A DNA stretch of 39,781 nucleotides, from the IMG/VR virus record IMGVR_UViG_3300044612_002254, positions 1 through 39,781 of that record, one strand, 5' to 3'. The translations under genes were made by a program, and so were the position numbers. A model generated the notes under the pieces. The model did not search any database. It was not told the origin of the DNA and worked only from the letters and a program-made list of their open reading frames with translations. The stretch's first letter is position 1. Every line of letters starts with the position of its first letter. Below, piece by piece: positions 11,963-19,126 of the stretch. Origin of the DNA: a virus.

Positions 11963-12396
11963 TTGTGGTGGTTCCTTTGGGGTTTTGATTCATAGTCGGG
12001 ATCGAGAAAAAAATCGGTGTAGGCTTTGTAAAGGCCAGACAAAAAGGCTGGTTCCATTTCCTTTCTTTTATCGGGTTCTGTGTAATACAAGTGGCTTTTT
12101 TGGTACACTTCTTTGACTTCGTGTGGTAATTTAATGACATAGTTTATTCCAGTTTCATCACTAAAATGTATTGTAAATGAATTGTAAACAATACTAGGCA
12201 AGGTCCATGTCAAGTGAAATTCAAAACCCCAACAGATTTTAGGATAAAGTGGTTCTCCCGTGCGGCTGTGATAATACAGCGGCAAAAGATTGCAGATCAC
12301 GTCTAGGGTTTCACGTTCTGTCTCAAAAAGATTGCGCTTAAGTTGTGCCTCTAGTTCGCTAAGGCAATGGGTTTTTAAGGGGTTTTCGTCGGTCAT
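11959..12396 (-). CDS. Hypothetical protein (145 aa)
   Basis: It starts MTDENPLKTHCLSELEAQLK after AAGGAAACCAACC. The N-terminal third is helical, the middle strand-rich (WGFEFHLTWTLPSIVYNSFT), the end acidic and basic by turns. No family recognised. It overlaps the XRE gene (ATGA coupling). Confidence 0.7.
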   Translation of the reverse strand: MTDENPLKTHCLSELEAQLKRNLFETERETLDVICNLLPLYYHSRTGEPLYPKICWGFEFHLTWTLPSIVYNSFTIHFSDETGINYVIKLPHEVKEVYQKSHLYYTEPDKRKEMEPAFLSGLYKAYTDFFLDPDYESKPQRNHHK

Positions 12397-12407
12397 GGTT
12401 GGTTTCC

Positions 12408-12788
12408 TTATTCTGGTGAATGATTTGTGATAGGGCCCAAAGTATCCTTATGTTTTTCTAAGACACCCTTTAAATCTTTAAGAAATTCGTTTGTTTTTTT
12501 ATCAATAGGGATTGTAATGGTGCGGGTTTTATCATGCCATGTGAAACGCAAACTACGTTCAGATATGAAAAGTTGACGGCCTTTTAAAAAAAACTGAACA
12601 ACTCGGTTTGGGTGTTTTTCTATGTGATTTTTTAATTTGTGATAGTTATACTCTCTTGATGCTTCTGGGTCTGGAATAAACTCTTCAAAGCACGAAAGGA
12701 ATTTAGAAAATTCTAGCTCGGCTTTTGCTTTTTCCAAGCTGTTTTCCAAGGATTCGATGTTGTCTTCTATGTTTTCGATGTTGGTCAT
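12408..12788 (-). CDS. Hypothetical protein (126 aa), first gene of XRE operon
   Basis: It starts MTNIENIEDNIESLENSLEK at 12788; the longer frame from 12830 would begin inside the promoter. A coiled coil of about 25 residues at the N-terminus is followed by a mixed domain with basic strands (SLRFTWHDKTRTITIPIDKK). No family recognised. The ribosome site is AAAAGGAAACC. Confidence 0.7.
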   Translation of the reverse strand: MTNIENIEDNIESLENSLEKAKAELEFSKFLSCFEEFIPDPEASREYNYHKLKNHIEKHPNRVVQFFLKGRQLFISERSLRFTWHDKTRTITIPIDKKTNEFLKDLKGVLEKHKDTLGPITNHSPE

Positions 12789-12818
12789 GGTTGGTTTCCT
12801 TTTGTTGATGATAGATAT

Positions 12819-12847
12819 ACAATACGGCAATAGTTGCAGGATGTCAA
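12819..12847 (-). promoter_or_regulatory. Promoter of XRE operon with GCAATAGTTGC operator
   Basis: Minus-strand TTGACA (12847-12842), 17 bp, TATTGT (12824-12819). The plus-strand dyad GCAATAGTTGC (12827-12837) sits between -35 and -10. The divergent promoter at 13079 has nearly the same 11-mer at the same place. A bound dimer would block polymerase. Confidence 0.8.
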
Positions 12848-13078
12848 GGAAGAAATTGCAGCTTCATTACATTTTTTTTATTTTAGGTTTTTGGGGGATT
12901 TTCTTTCGCCCTCCCTCCATTTTGCCGAGTACGCATTAAAAGATATATAAAATATCAGCAGAATATCATTAAATGACAAGCAATAATCAATACTACACTA
13001 GTCCAGTTTTATATAAAAAGGGCACAATATACAGAGAGATTTTTTTTGAAAAAATGAAAAAAAGATGCAATTTTTTCC
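12848..13078. other. AT-rich intergenic control region, possible origin
   Basis: This stretch of about 230 bp between two divergent strong promoters holds no credible gene. It has runs of T and A and two half-sites of the operator (AATTGCAG near 12854-12861, TGCAATTT near 13066-13073). The non-coding span from 12789 to 13165 is the longest in the genome. AT richness and position would suit a replication origin, but no iteron or DnaA-box array is evident to me. Confidence 0.4.
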
Positions 13079-13107
13079 TTGACAGGCTGCAATAATTGCA
13101 CTATTAT
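13079..13107 (+). promoter_or_regulatory. Strong promoter with GCAATAATTGC operator
   Basis: TTGACA (13079-13084), 17-bp spacer, TATTAT (13102-13107). The dyad GCAATAATTGC (13089-13099) is inside the spacer. It drives the ardC-like gene and probably the genes up to the terminator at 14274. Confidence 0.85.
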
Positions 13108-13165
13108 GGTTTTAATAAAACAAACTAACAAGCGTTTAACACTCAACACAAAGGAAACCAAGACC

Positions 13166-13951
13166 ATGAAACATGACTACGAAACAATACTAAATGAAGC
13201 CTTAGAGAATGAGGGCATCATGAATGAACAATTTACGGCCTTTCACGAATACAGCGTAGGCAATCAATTTATGGCGCGTTGCCAACTCAGAAAATGCGAG
13301 CCAATCAAAACCTTTAAAGGATGGCAAGCCCTAGGGCGCACCGTGAAGAAAGGAGAAAAGGCAATCTCTCTTTTGTATCCGTACATCTTCGCAAAAGACA
13401 AAGAAGACCCAAACGGAGAAAGCGTCACAGTCTTTAAACCGCGCAACCTTTGGTTTGGATTGTCACAAACAGAAGGCAAAGACTACAAACACGAATTGCC
13501 GCCAGAAGTGACTAAGGACCGCCTGAGAAAAATGATGATAAACCTGAACATCACAGGCGAACCCTTCGAACACATGAACGGCAACGTCATGGGATACGCA
13601 ACAGCAAAAAGAACCATTGCCATTAACCCACTGTGCAAGGATCCCTTGCCTGTCCTGTTTCACGAGATAGGGCACGTCCTGTTAGGACATCCTGAAGACA
13701 TACACGAATACAGGGCAACCAGAAACGTATGCGAAGCGGAAGCGGAAAGCGTGTCTTATCTCACCATGGCTTGCCTAGGACTACACACAGAAACAACCAA
13801 AGGGCATTCATCGCGCTATATCAAATCTTGGTTAGAAAACCCCAAAAACGATATGCGCCTGAATAAGGTTTTTAAGGCCGTAGACGACATTTTAAAAGCT
13901 ATGGCACAAGAACCTAAAGAACTACCTCAAACCCTCTTAATCGCAGCCTAA
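13166..13951 (+). CDS. ArdC-like antirestriction protein with zincin domain
   Basis: A protein of 261 residues. The N-terminal half follows the ArdC N-domain (PF08401) pattern, with FKGWQALGRTVKKGEKAISL at about 50-69 and NLWFGLSQT at 94-102; in this family it binds single-stranded DNA. The C-terminal half is a zinc metallopeptidase-like domain with HEIGH at 166-170 and a downstream CEAEAESVSY (189-198) that supplies the third ligand. ArdC proteins protect incoming DNA from restriction. The start is the ATG at 13166 with AAAGGAAACC upstream; the frame is open further upstream but crosses the promoter. It is tightly controlled by the operator-bearing promoter at 13079. Confidence 0.88.
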   Translation: MKHDYETILNEALENEGIMNEQFTAFHEYSVGNQFMARCQLRKCEPIKTFKGWQALGRTVKKGEKAISLLYPYIFAKDKEDPNGESVTVFKPRNLWFGLSQTEGKDYKHELPPEVTKDRLRKMMINLNITGEPFEHMNGNVMGYATAKRTIAINPLCKDPLPVLFHEIGHVLLGHPEDIHEYRATRNVCEAEAESVSYLTMACLGLHTETTKGHSSRYIKSWLENPKNDMRLNKVFKAVDDILKAMAQEPKELPQTLLIAA

Positions 13952-13963
13952 AGGAACACAATC

Positions 13964-14167
13964 ATGATCACTTTAATCATCCTCATCATCAACATGGCAA
14001 ACATCGAGCCACAACAAACAATCCACACGCAAAAATTCACAACAAAAGAACAATGCGAAAGCGTAGGGAAGGAAATTCTCCTGATGGAATATGAACAGCT
14101 ACAAAAACGAGGAGCATTGAACAAAGACAAGAAAAATTATCAGATCAGCTTTAAATGCGTAAAATAG
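13964..14167 (+). CDS. Small exported or membrane-anchored protein (67 aa)
   Basis: It starts MITLIILIINMANIEPQQTI after AAAGGAACACAATC, 12 bp behind the ardC-like gene. The hydrophobic first 11 residues may act as a short signal or anchor, although no positive charge precedes them. Two cysteines, in KEQCESVG and FKCVK, could form a disulfide outside the cytoplasm. Small phage proteins with this F.(T/S)KEQC...FKC pattern are common and uncharacterised. Confidence 0.7.
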   Translation: MITLIILIINMANIEPQQTIHTQKFTTKEQCESVGKEILLMEYEQLQKRGALNKDKKNYQISFKCVK

Positions 14168-14244
14168 GGAGAAAAAGCGAAAAGAAAGCGAAAAAAAGAC
14201 GTGAGAAAGAAGCGAGAAATAATCTCATAAAATTGTATCTTTAA
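14155..14244 (+). CDS. Candidate basic peptide ORF (29 aa) in a polypurine tract
   Basis: An ATG inside the end of the previous gene opens a short frame starting MRKIGRKSEKKAKKRR. The DNA from 14163 to 14216 is almost all purine, with recurrent GCGAAAA/GCGAGAA. A highly basic product or a structural DNA element are both possible. No ribosome site of note. Confidence 0.3.
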   Translation: MRKIGRKSEKKAKKRREKEARNNLIKLYL

Positions 14245-14273
14245 TTTCTTTCTGGTTTTTTTGACGAAAAATT

Positions 14274-14303
14274 GCCTTATGCTTTTGCATAGGGCTTTTT
14301 TTT
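14274..14303 (+). terminator. Rho-independent terminator
   Basis: GCCTTATGC (14274-14282), a TTTT loop and GCATAGGGC (14287-14295) form a 9-bp stem with one G-T pair, followed by eight T. It ends the ardC-like transcript, so the terminase and virion genes need a promoter of their own or readthrough. Confidence 0.88.
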
Positions 14304-14330
14304 GTTTTTGTTGTGTATTATATACATATA
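14302..14330 (+). promoter_or_regulatory. Possible promoter of the packaging/virion genes, with dyad
   Basis: TTGTTT (14302-14307), 17 bp, CATATA (14325-14330), right after the terminator. The dyad TGTGTAT-TAT-ATACATA (14312-14328, one mismatch) resembles those at the early promoters. The -35 box is weak, which may fit a promoter that needs activation. Confidence 0.5.
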
Positions 14331-14343
14331 AGAAAACCTAATT

Positions 14344-14751
14344 ATGGATTGCAAGATGGTATCAAAAACGCCCGAGATCACGCGCAGGGCTGGACGGCCT
14401 ACAGGCAGCACAAAGAAGAAATACTTAACGCCGCAACGTATGCAGGACGTAGAGGACACTCTCACACTGTTAACCGGCAAAGCATACGAGGACAGCCCGA
14501 CAGTGCCCAAAGGATGGGACGTTGAGAAATGGGCAGAGAGCGCTTGCTATAGAGCAACGCAGGTGGTGTGGAGCATTCTTAACGAAAAGGACTCTGATAG
14601 CCTCACAGCCGCCCAGATTATCTTTAGGCTTGCCAAGAAGCTAGAGAGCAAGAACGCATCCAGACAGGCCGTAGAAGACACAATAAACGCCCTTGCAGCA
14701 ATCAAGCATGTGATCGTAGATGCAAAAACTGACCAAAGCCAAAACAGCTAA
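14344..14751 (+). CDS. terS: Putative terminase small subunit
   Basis: A protein of 135 residues just upstream of and overlapping the large terminase by 32 bp. It starts MDCKMVSKTPEITRRAGRPT. A basic N-terminus (RRAGRPTGSTKKK) is followed by helices, with C68 in a WAESACYRATQVVW stretch. No clear TerS family signature is visible, so the call rests on position, size and helical, basic character. The ribosome site is poor. An ATG at codon 5 is an alternative. Confidence 0.6.
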   Translation: MDCKMVSKTPEITRRAGRPTGSTKKKYLTPQRMQDVEDTLTLLTGKAYEDSPTVPKGWDVEKWAESACYRATQVVWSILNEKDSDSLTAAQIIFRLAKKLESKNASRQAVEDTINALAAIKHVIVDAKTDQSQNS

Positions 14752-16045
14752 AGCACGCGCACCCAAGGCAGCGATGCCAAAGGTTGAAAAGATAACGGGG
14801 CGCACGCTTGATATACCCGTTGCCAGAGTGTTCCAGCCTCTCTTGCAGCCCGCACGATACAAAGGTATTCACGGCGGCAGGGGATCAGGTAAATCAACCT
14901 TTGCAGCACAGGCCGTGGTGACGCAGTGTCTTTTTCGTCCTGGATTGCGTGTGGTGTGTGTCCGTGAAACACAAAACAGCTTGAAGGAATCGGTTTACCA
15001 GTTGATTGTGGACCAGATAAACAAGCTAAGCGTTGCCTCAGCGTTCAACGTGCAATCGTCCCGCATCATTACACCCGGAAATGGATTGATTATCTTTGCA
15101 GGGATGCAGGACCACACTGCCGAAAGTATCAAATCTCTTGAAGGCTTTGACATTGCATGGTGTGAAGAGGCACAAACCATGTCAAGCCGTTCTCTTGAAA
15201 TACTGCGACCAACCATCCGAAAGATAGGCAGTGAGTTATGGTTTACGTGGAACCCAAGAAACGCCAGTGATCCCGTGGATCAACTCTTGCGGTGTGAGAA
15301 TCCACCAAAGGATGCCATTGTCATCAAGGCCAACTACAACGACAACCCTTGGATGCCCGATGTTCTAAACGAAGAGCGGCTTTATGACCAGCAATTCAAA
15401 CCAGACAGATATGGCCATATATGGCTTGGTGAATACGAACCGACAGCCGTAGGGGCTATATGGTCGCGACAGATCATCCATGAAGGTAGGCGATGGGAAA
15501 AGCCAGAAATGGAGCGTATCCTTGTCGCGGTTGACCCTAGTGTGACAGCGGGAGAACATGCAGACGAAAACGGTATTATCGTTGTGGGCAAAGGTACAGA
15601 TGGGCGCGGGTATGTTTTGGATGATGTGAGTTTGAAAGGCACACCTGCACAATGGGCACAAAGAGCCATAGCCGTATATGACCAGTATCAGGCCGATGCT
15701 ATTGTGGCAGAGGTGAATCAGGGTGGTTTAATGGTCAAGAATACCATCATGGCCGTGCGTCCTAACGTGCGTGTGATAGAGGTGAGAGCGTCAAAGGGTA
15801 AGCATGTAAGGGCAGAGCCTATCAGTGCCTTATACAACCTTGGCCGTATATCGCATGTTGGCACGTTTCCTGATTTAGAAGCGCAAATGTGCAAAATGAC
15901 GGCGGCGGGATATGATGGGGAGGGATCGCCGGACAGAGTAGATGCGCTTGTGTGGGGATTCTCACAGCTCTTTGAACAACTGGCCAAAGGTAAGCCGAAA
16001 TTTACAAAGCCCGTAGTACTTAACGCCAATTATAGGTTTTACTGA
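14720..16045 (+). CDS. terL: Terminase large subunit (PBSX type)
   Basis: A DNA-packaging motor of 441 residues. The ATPase half has Walker A GGRGSGKS (52-59) and Walker B FDIAWCEE (143-150), followed by the WFTWNPRN coupling stretch (174-181). The nuclease half has D272 (VAVDPSV), E331 (VAEVNQGG) and D405/D408 (SPDRVDA), as in Terminase_3/Terminase_6C proteins. The type is not that of T7 gp19. Such enzymes often package by headful cutting, which fits a circular assembly. The start is the ATG at 14720 inside the small-subunit gene. The lysine/alanine-rich first 25 residues are probably disordered. Confidence 0.95.
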   Translation: MQKLTKAKTAKARAPKAAMPKVEKITGRTLDIPVARVFQPLLQPARYKGIHGGRGSGKSTFAAQAVVTQCLFRPGLRVVCVRETQNSLKESVYQLIVDQINKLSVASAFNVQSSRIITPGNGLIIFAGMQDHTAESIKSLEGFDIAWCEEAQTMSSRSLEILRPTIRKIGSELWFTWNPRNASDPVDQLLRCENPPKDAIVIKANYNDNPWMPDVLNEERLYDQQFKPDRYGHIWLGEYEPTAVGAIWSRQIIHEGRRWEKPEMERILVAVDPSVTAGEHADENGIIVVGKGTDGRGYVLDDVSLKGTPAQWAQRAIAVYDQYQADAIVAEVNQGGLMVKNTIMAVRPNVRVIEVRASKGKHVRAEPISALYNLGRISHVGTFPDLEAQMCKMTAAGYDGEGSPDRVDALVWGFSQLFEQLAKGKPKFTKPVVLNANYRFY

Positions 16046-16551
16046 TGAGAAGCCTACGCATTAAACAGGAATTCTATTTAGTGTTTTTGCCTTTTGATAA
16101 GTCTGAATTTACCACACGATGGGACAGAATAAGGTTTAGGGCCTTGTCGTGGCTTTATGATAAAGGCAAAGGTGATTTTAATGACTTTGGGCATGTGTAT
16201 ATCTTTCTGAAAAAGGCGGATATGCACGTTTGCTTAAGTCGAACGCAATGGGGGTATTATTTGGACGCGCAGCGTATGGGGGCACTGTCTCAATCTCTTT
16301 TGTTAACAGAGCAAGAGGCCTTTGGGGTTGTTTTGAAAAAAGAATATCCACAAAGCAACGCCATTGTGTCCGTTAAGACAACAATATCGCCCAAAAGGTT
16401 TTACAAGAAGACGATACACAGCGGGAATTTATGTCATCATGTGGCTTGTAATGTCTTAGGTATTGCGGAAAAGATAAAAAGTCCTTATGGATTGTATAAA
16501 TACTTGGTAAAAAATGGGTCTTTTGTGGTTAAGGAGCATTCAAATGGTTAG
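16045..16551 (+). CDS. Possible permuted papain-fold (NlpC/P60-like) protein
   Basis: A protein of 168 residues that overlaps the end of terL (TGATG). It starts MRSLRIKQEFYLVFLPFDKS. H50 in DFGHVYIFL precedes C130 in GNLCHHVACNVLGI, then SPYGLYKYLVKNG. This His-then-Cys order with a small hydrophobic helix after the Cys is that of permuted NlpC/P60 (LRAT/YiiX-like) folds. Such proteins occur between terminase and portal in related phages, with unknown role. Peptidase activity is only a guess. Confidence 0.5.
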   Translation: MRSLRIKQEFYLVFLPFDKSEFTTRWDRIRFRALSWLYDKGKGDFNDFGHVYIFLKKADMHVCLSRTQWGYYLDAQRMGALSQSLLLTEQEAFGVVLKKEYPQSNAIVSVKTTISPKRFYKKTIHSGNLCHHVACNVLGIAEKIKSPYGLYKYLVKNGSFVVKEHSNG

Positions 16552-16819
16552 CAGTGTTTTGCCTTTGGCGTTTGGAGCAATCGCGGGCACTTATGCCGCC
16601 AAAAAACAAAAGAAAGTAGCCCAAAGTGCGGCCAAAGAACAAACTGTGGAACAGGACAAAATAGCGCAAGTGCAAGTGCAGCAAGAAAACACGTTAAGGG
16701 ACCAAGAAAGGGAACAAAAAAGACTGCGAGCCGAGCAATTAAGAGCATTGCGGGGCAGAAGCGGAGCGCGTTCTTTAATAGCAACGGGTGAAACTGGATT
16801 ATCAGGGTTAATGGGGTAA
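16544..16819 (+). CDS. Small membrane/coiled-coil protein (91 aa)
   Basis: It starts MVSSVLPLAFGAIAGTYAAK at 16544, after AAGGAGCATTCAA. A hydrophobic N-terminus is followed by a Q/E/K-rich coiled coil (about 25-70) and a RGRSGARSLIATGETGLSG tail. That glycine-rich tail pattern is typical of a small protein found before the portal in many T7-like phages of proteobacteria. It could be a minor virion component. Confidence 0.7.
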   Translation: MVSSVLPLAFGAIAGTYAAKKQKKVAQSAAKEQTVEQDKIAQVQVQQENTLRDQEREQKRLRAEQLRALRGRSGARSLIATGETGLSGLMG

Positions 16820-16822
16820 ATT

Positions 16823-17242
16823 ATGACAAGACCAATAACAAAACCTCTTACTAAAATTATTAAACCACTAACAAAACCAATAGAGAATATCCTTAAACCA
16901 GTTACAGGCATTTTAAAGCCTAAAATCCCACAGCCGCAACAGCCCATTATTGAAGCCCCGAGAGGGGATAGGAATGAACCAACAACAGCAACAACAGCAA
17001 CAACCGCAGACATAAAGCCAAATGATCCGCGTATGAATATGTCTGAGGGGCAGATTTTAGCGGAACGCACAAAATTTAGTCGGGTAAGAACGAAAGATAT
17101 AAAGCCAGATGACCCGCGACGCAGACTTTATGCGATGCCGGAACAATCTTTGTTGGTTGATAAACCTTTAGGAACACCTGTAAGTGGTGGCTTGAAAAGA
17201 CCACGCTTTAGAGGAATGACCGTAAAAAAATTGATTGGTTAG
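16823..17242 (+). CDS. Proline/lysine-rich hypothetical protein (139 aa)
   Basis: It starts MTRPITKPLTKIIKPLTKPI, with repeats of the KPLTK/KPVTG/KPKI kind, a threonine/alanine tract coded by ACAACAGCA repeats, and a second repeat unit (ADIKPNDPR and KDIKPDDPR). Probably disordered. It sits directly before the portal gene and may be a minor virion or assembly factor. Confidence 0.7.
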   Translation: MTRPITKPLTKIIKPLTKPIENILKPVTGILKPKIPQPQQPIIEAPRGDRNEPTTATTATTADIKPNDPRMNMSEGQILAERTKFSRVRTKDIKPDDPRRRLYAMPEQSLLVDKPLGTPVSGGLKRPRFRGMTVKKLIG

Positions 17243-17243
17243 C

Positions 17244-18845
17244 ATGTTAGACGTTGAAACAGTCTTAAAAAGACACCAAAAAGCCCAAGGCGAAAAAGAC
17301 GAAAACAGGTCTTTGTTTGAAGAGGTGATAAACTACGTTCACCCGTTCAAAAACACCTATAACAAAAACTCATCGCACGAAGCGAATCAATCAAACACCT
17401 TGCAGCATGACAGCACGCCGCTTGTGTCTGCTATCAATTTCATCAACACCCTTTCAAAGAAGTTTACGCCGCAGTTTACGCGATGGGTTGAACTTGAGGT
17501 TGGCCCTGGTATGCCTGATGAATACCGCAATACGTTTGATAGTGCCTTGGAAAAGCTAAACGAATTGATCTTTTCGTTTATTGAAACCAGCAATTATGCG
17601 GCGATTAAGCCAAGGGTGTATTTTGATCTTGGCATTGGCACGGGATGTTATGACATTATGCCAAATCCAAATCGCAATGAAAACCCTTTGCTGTTTTTGG
17701 ATCAGCCGCTTGTGGATTTAAGCCTTGTTAGTCGTGCCGATGGTTTTATCAGCATGAAATTTATTGATAAAACCGTCAAAAATTGTGACTTGAAAGCCAT
17801 TTATGGGGGCCAGTTAGATTTAACGGGGGAAATAGAGCGGAGCATTAAAGAAAAGCCTGATGTCAATATCAAGATTGTGGAGGCTGTCTATTGGTCGGAT
17901 GAAAAGAAGCTATGGTATTTTGAGGTTATTCACCACCAGCTAAAATATAAGATGCTTAGTATTCCTTATCGTGAGTGTCCGCGTATCACGCCGCGATGGT
18001 TAACGATACCAGGGCAATCGTTTGGTGTAGGGCCGTTCACGTTGGCTTTGTCAGACATTCGGCAATTAAACTCTTTGCGGATGTTGGAGCATCAATCGGC
18101 AGCGTTTAGCACGTTTGGGGCCTATACTGTGGCAGGTATGGACACCATGAATCCGACAAATTGGGTAATGCAGCCCATGTCATTCTTTCCTGTGGAGCGG
18201 AATGGTGGGCCAGATGGTCCAAGCATTGCGCCATTTCCAAATGTAGGGAATTTCCAGTCACAGGAATATATGATTTCGGGAATGCAAGATCAGGTTAGGC
18301 AGATTATGCTGGATCGCCGGTTGCCCCCTGAAACAGCGCAGCCCAAAACGGCTTTTGAGATTGCCGAGCGATTAAAAGAACTGGAAACAGACATTGGGGC
18401 AGCCTTGCCGCAGTTGTACTATGAGGATGTGATGCCAGCCACGCGCCGAATTGTTTCGATATTGCAAGAAAGCGGCCATTTAAACGGCATTTTGCAAAAA
18501 GAATTAGGGGCTATCAAGGGCATTAACCTTGCGGATTGGCTCAATGGTTATGCTTTAAAGATCAAAATCACCAGTCCTATATCGCGTTTGCAGTCTGTGC
18601 AGGATGTGCAAGCCTTTACACAAGGGTTTAGTATTTTGCAAGGCATGATGCCTGAAATATCTACCATGTCCCTTAATCTTCCTAAAACGGTGCATTGGAT
18701 TTTTGATAAATTGGGCGCACCAAATAATCTTTTATTATCAGAGGAAGCTTTACAGCAGTTACAGCAGCAGTTACAACAGGCGGCGGCGCAGGGTGCGGCG
18801 CAAATACAACAACAAAGTCAACCACAACCGTTAGGCGTTGCATGA
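17244..18845 (+). CDS. Portal (head-tail connector) protein
   Basis: A protein of 533 residues of the T7 gp8-like Head-tail_con family (PF12236). Recognisable stretches are the N-terminal region with SLFEEVINYVHPF, the SAINFINTLSKKFTPQFTRW segment, GQSFGVGPFTLALSDIRQLN and the LPPETAQPKTAFEIAERLKE helix. It would form the dodecameric ring through which DNA is packed and ejected. The last 30 residues are glutamine-rich. The start is the ATG at 17244; an in-frame TTG is three codons upstream. It overlaps the next gene by 4 bp. Confidence 0.95.
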   Translation: MLDVETVLKRHQKAQGEKDENRSLFEEVINYVHPFKNTYNKNSSHEANQSNTLQHDSTPLVSAINFINTLSKKFTPQFTRWVELEVGPGMPDEYRNTFDSALEKLNELIFSFIETSNYAAIKPRVYFDLGIGTGCYDIMPNPNRNENPLLFLDQPLVDLSLVSRADGFISMKFIDKTVKNCDLKAIYGGQLDLTGEIERSIKEKPDVNIKIVEAVYWSDEKKLWYFEVIHHQLKYKMLSIPYRECPRITPRWLTIPGQSFGVGPFTLALSDIRQLNSLRMLEHQSAAFSTFGAYTVAGMDTMNPTNWVMQPMSFFPVERNGGPDGPSIAPFPNVGNFQSQEYMISGMQDQVRQIMLDRRLPPETAQPKTAFEIAERLKELETDIGAALPQLYYEDVMPATRRIVSILQESGHLNGILQKELGAIKGINLADWLNGYALKIKITSPISRLQSVQDVQAFTQGFSILQGMMPEISTMSLNLPKTVHWIFDKLGAPNNLLLSEEALQQLQQQLQQAAAQGAAQIQQQSQPQPLGVA

Positions 18846-19126
18846 ATTTAGACAATCCTTTAAATTTTACCTTAAAAGGGCAAAAAGAAAACCCTATTTT
18901 ACAGCAACATAAAAGGCTGGCTTTGGATTTTTACCATGTGTTCAATTCCCCAGCAGGGGAAAGAGTTTTGGCATTCTTGAAATCAAAGACATTGGACCAG
19001 CCATGTTGGAATCCTGGTTATGGTGAGAATGCCGAAAGGACTGCCTATGCACGAGAGGGGCAGAATAATATCGTTCGTGAAATCATCAAAATGATACAAT
19101 TTGGAAAGGAAACACCCAATGAGTGA
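18842..19126 (+). CDS. Bbp19-like phage protein (94 aa)
   Basis: It starts MNLDNPLNFTLKGQKENPIL, overlapping the portal gene. The pattern FYHVFNSPAGERVLAFLKSK...YAREGQNNIVREIIKMI matches Bbp19-like proteins, small proteins usually encoded between portal and scaffold in podoviruses. The role is unknown, perhaps in head assembly. It overlaps the scaffold gene by 8 bp. Confidence 0.8.
   Translation: MNLDNPLNFTLKGQKENPILQQHKRLALDFYHVFNSPAGERVLAFLKSKTLDQPCWNPGYGENAERTAYAREGQNNIVREIIKMIQFGKETPNE

Noticed and set aside
14344-14751. Assignment to a specific terminase small-subunit family
   Set aside because: No family signature is visible; kept only as a positional call.
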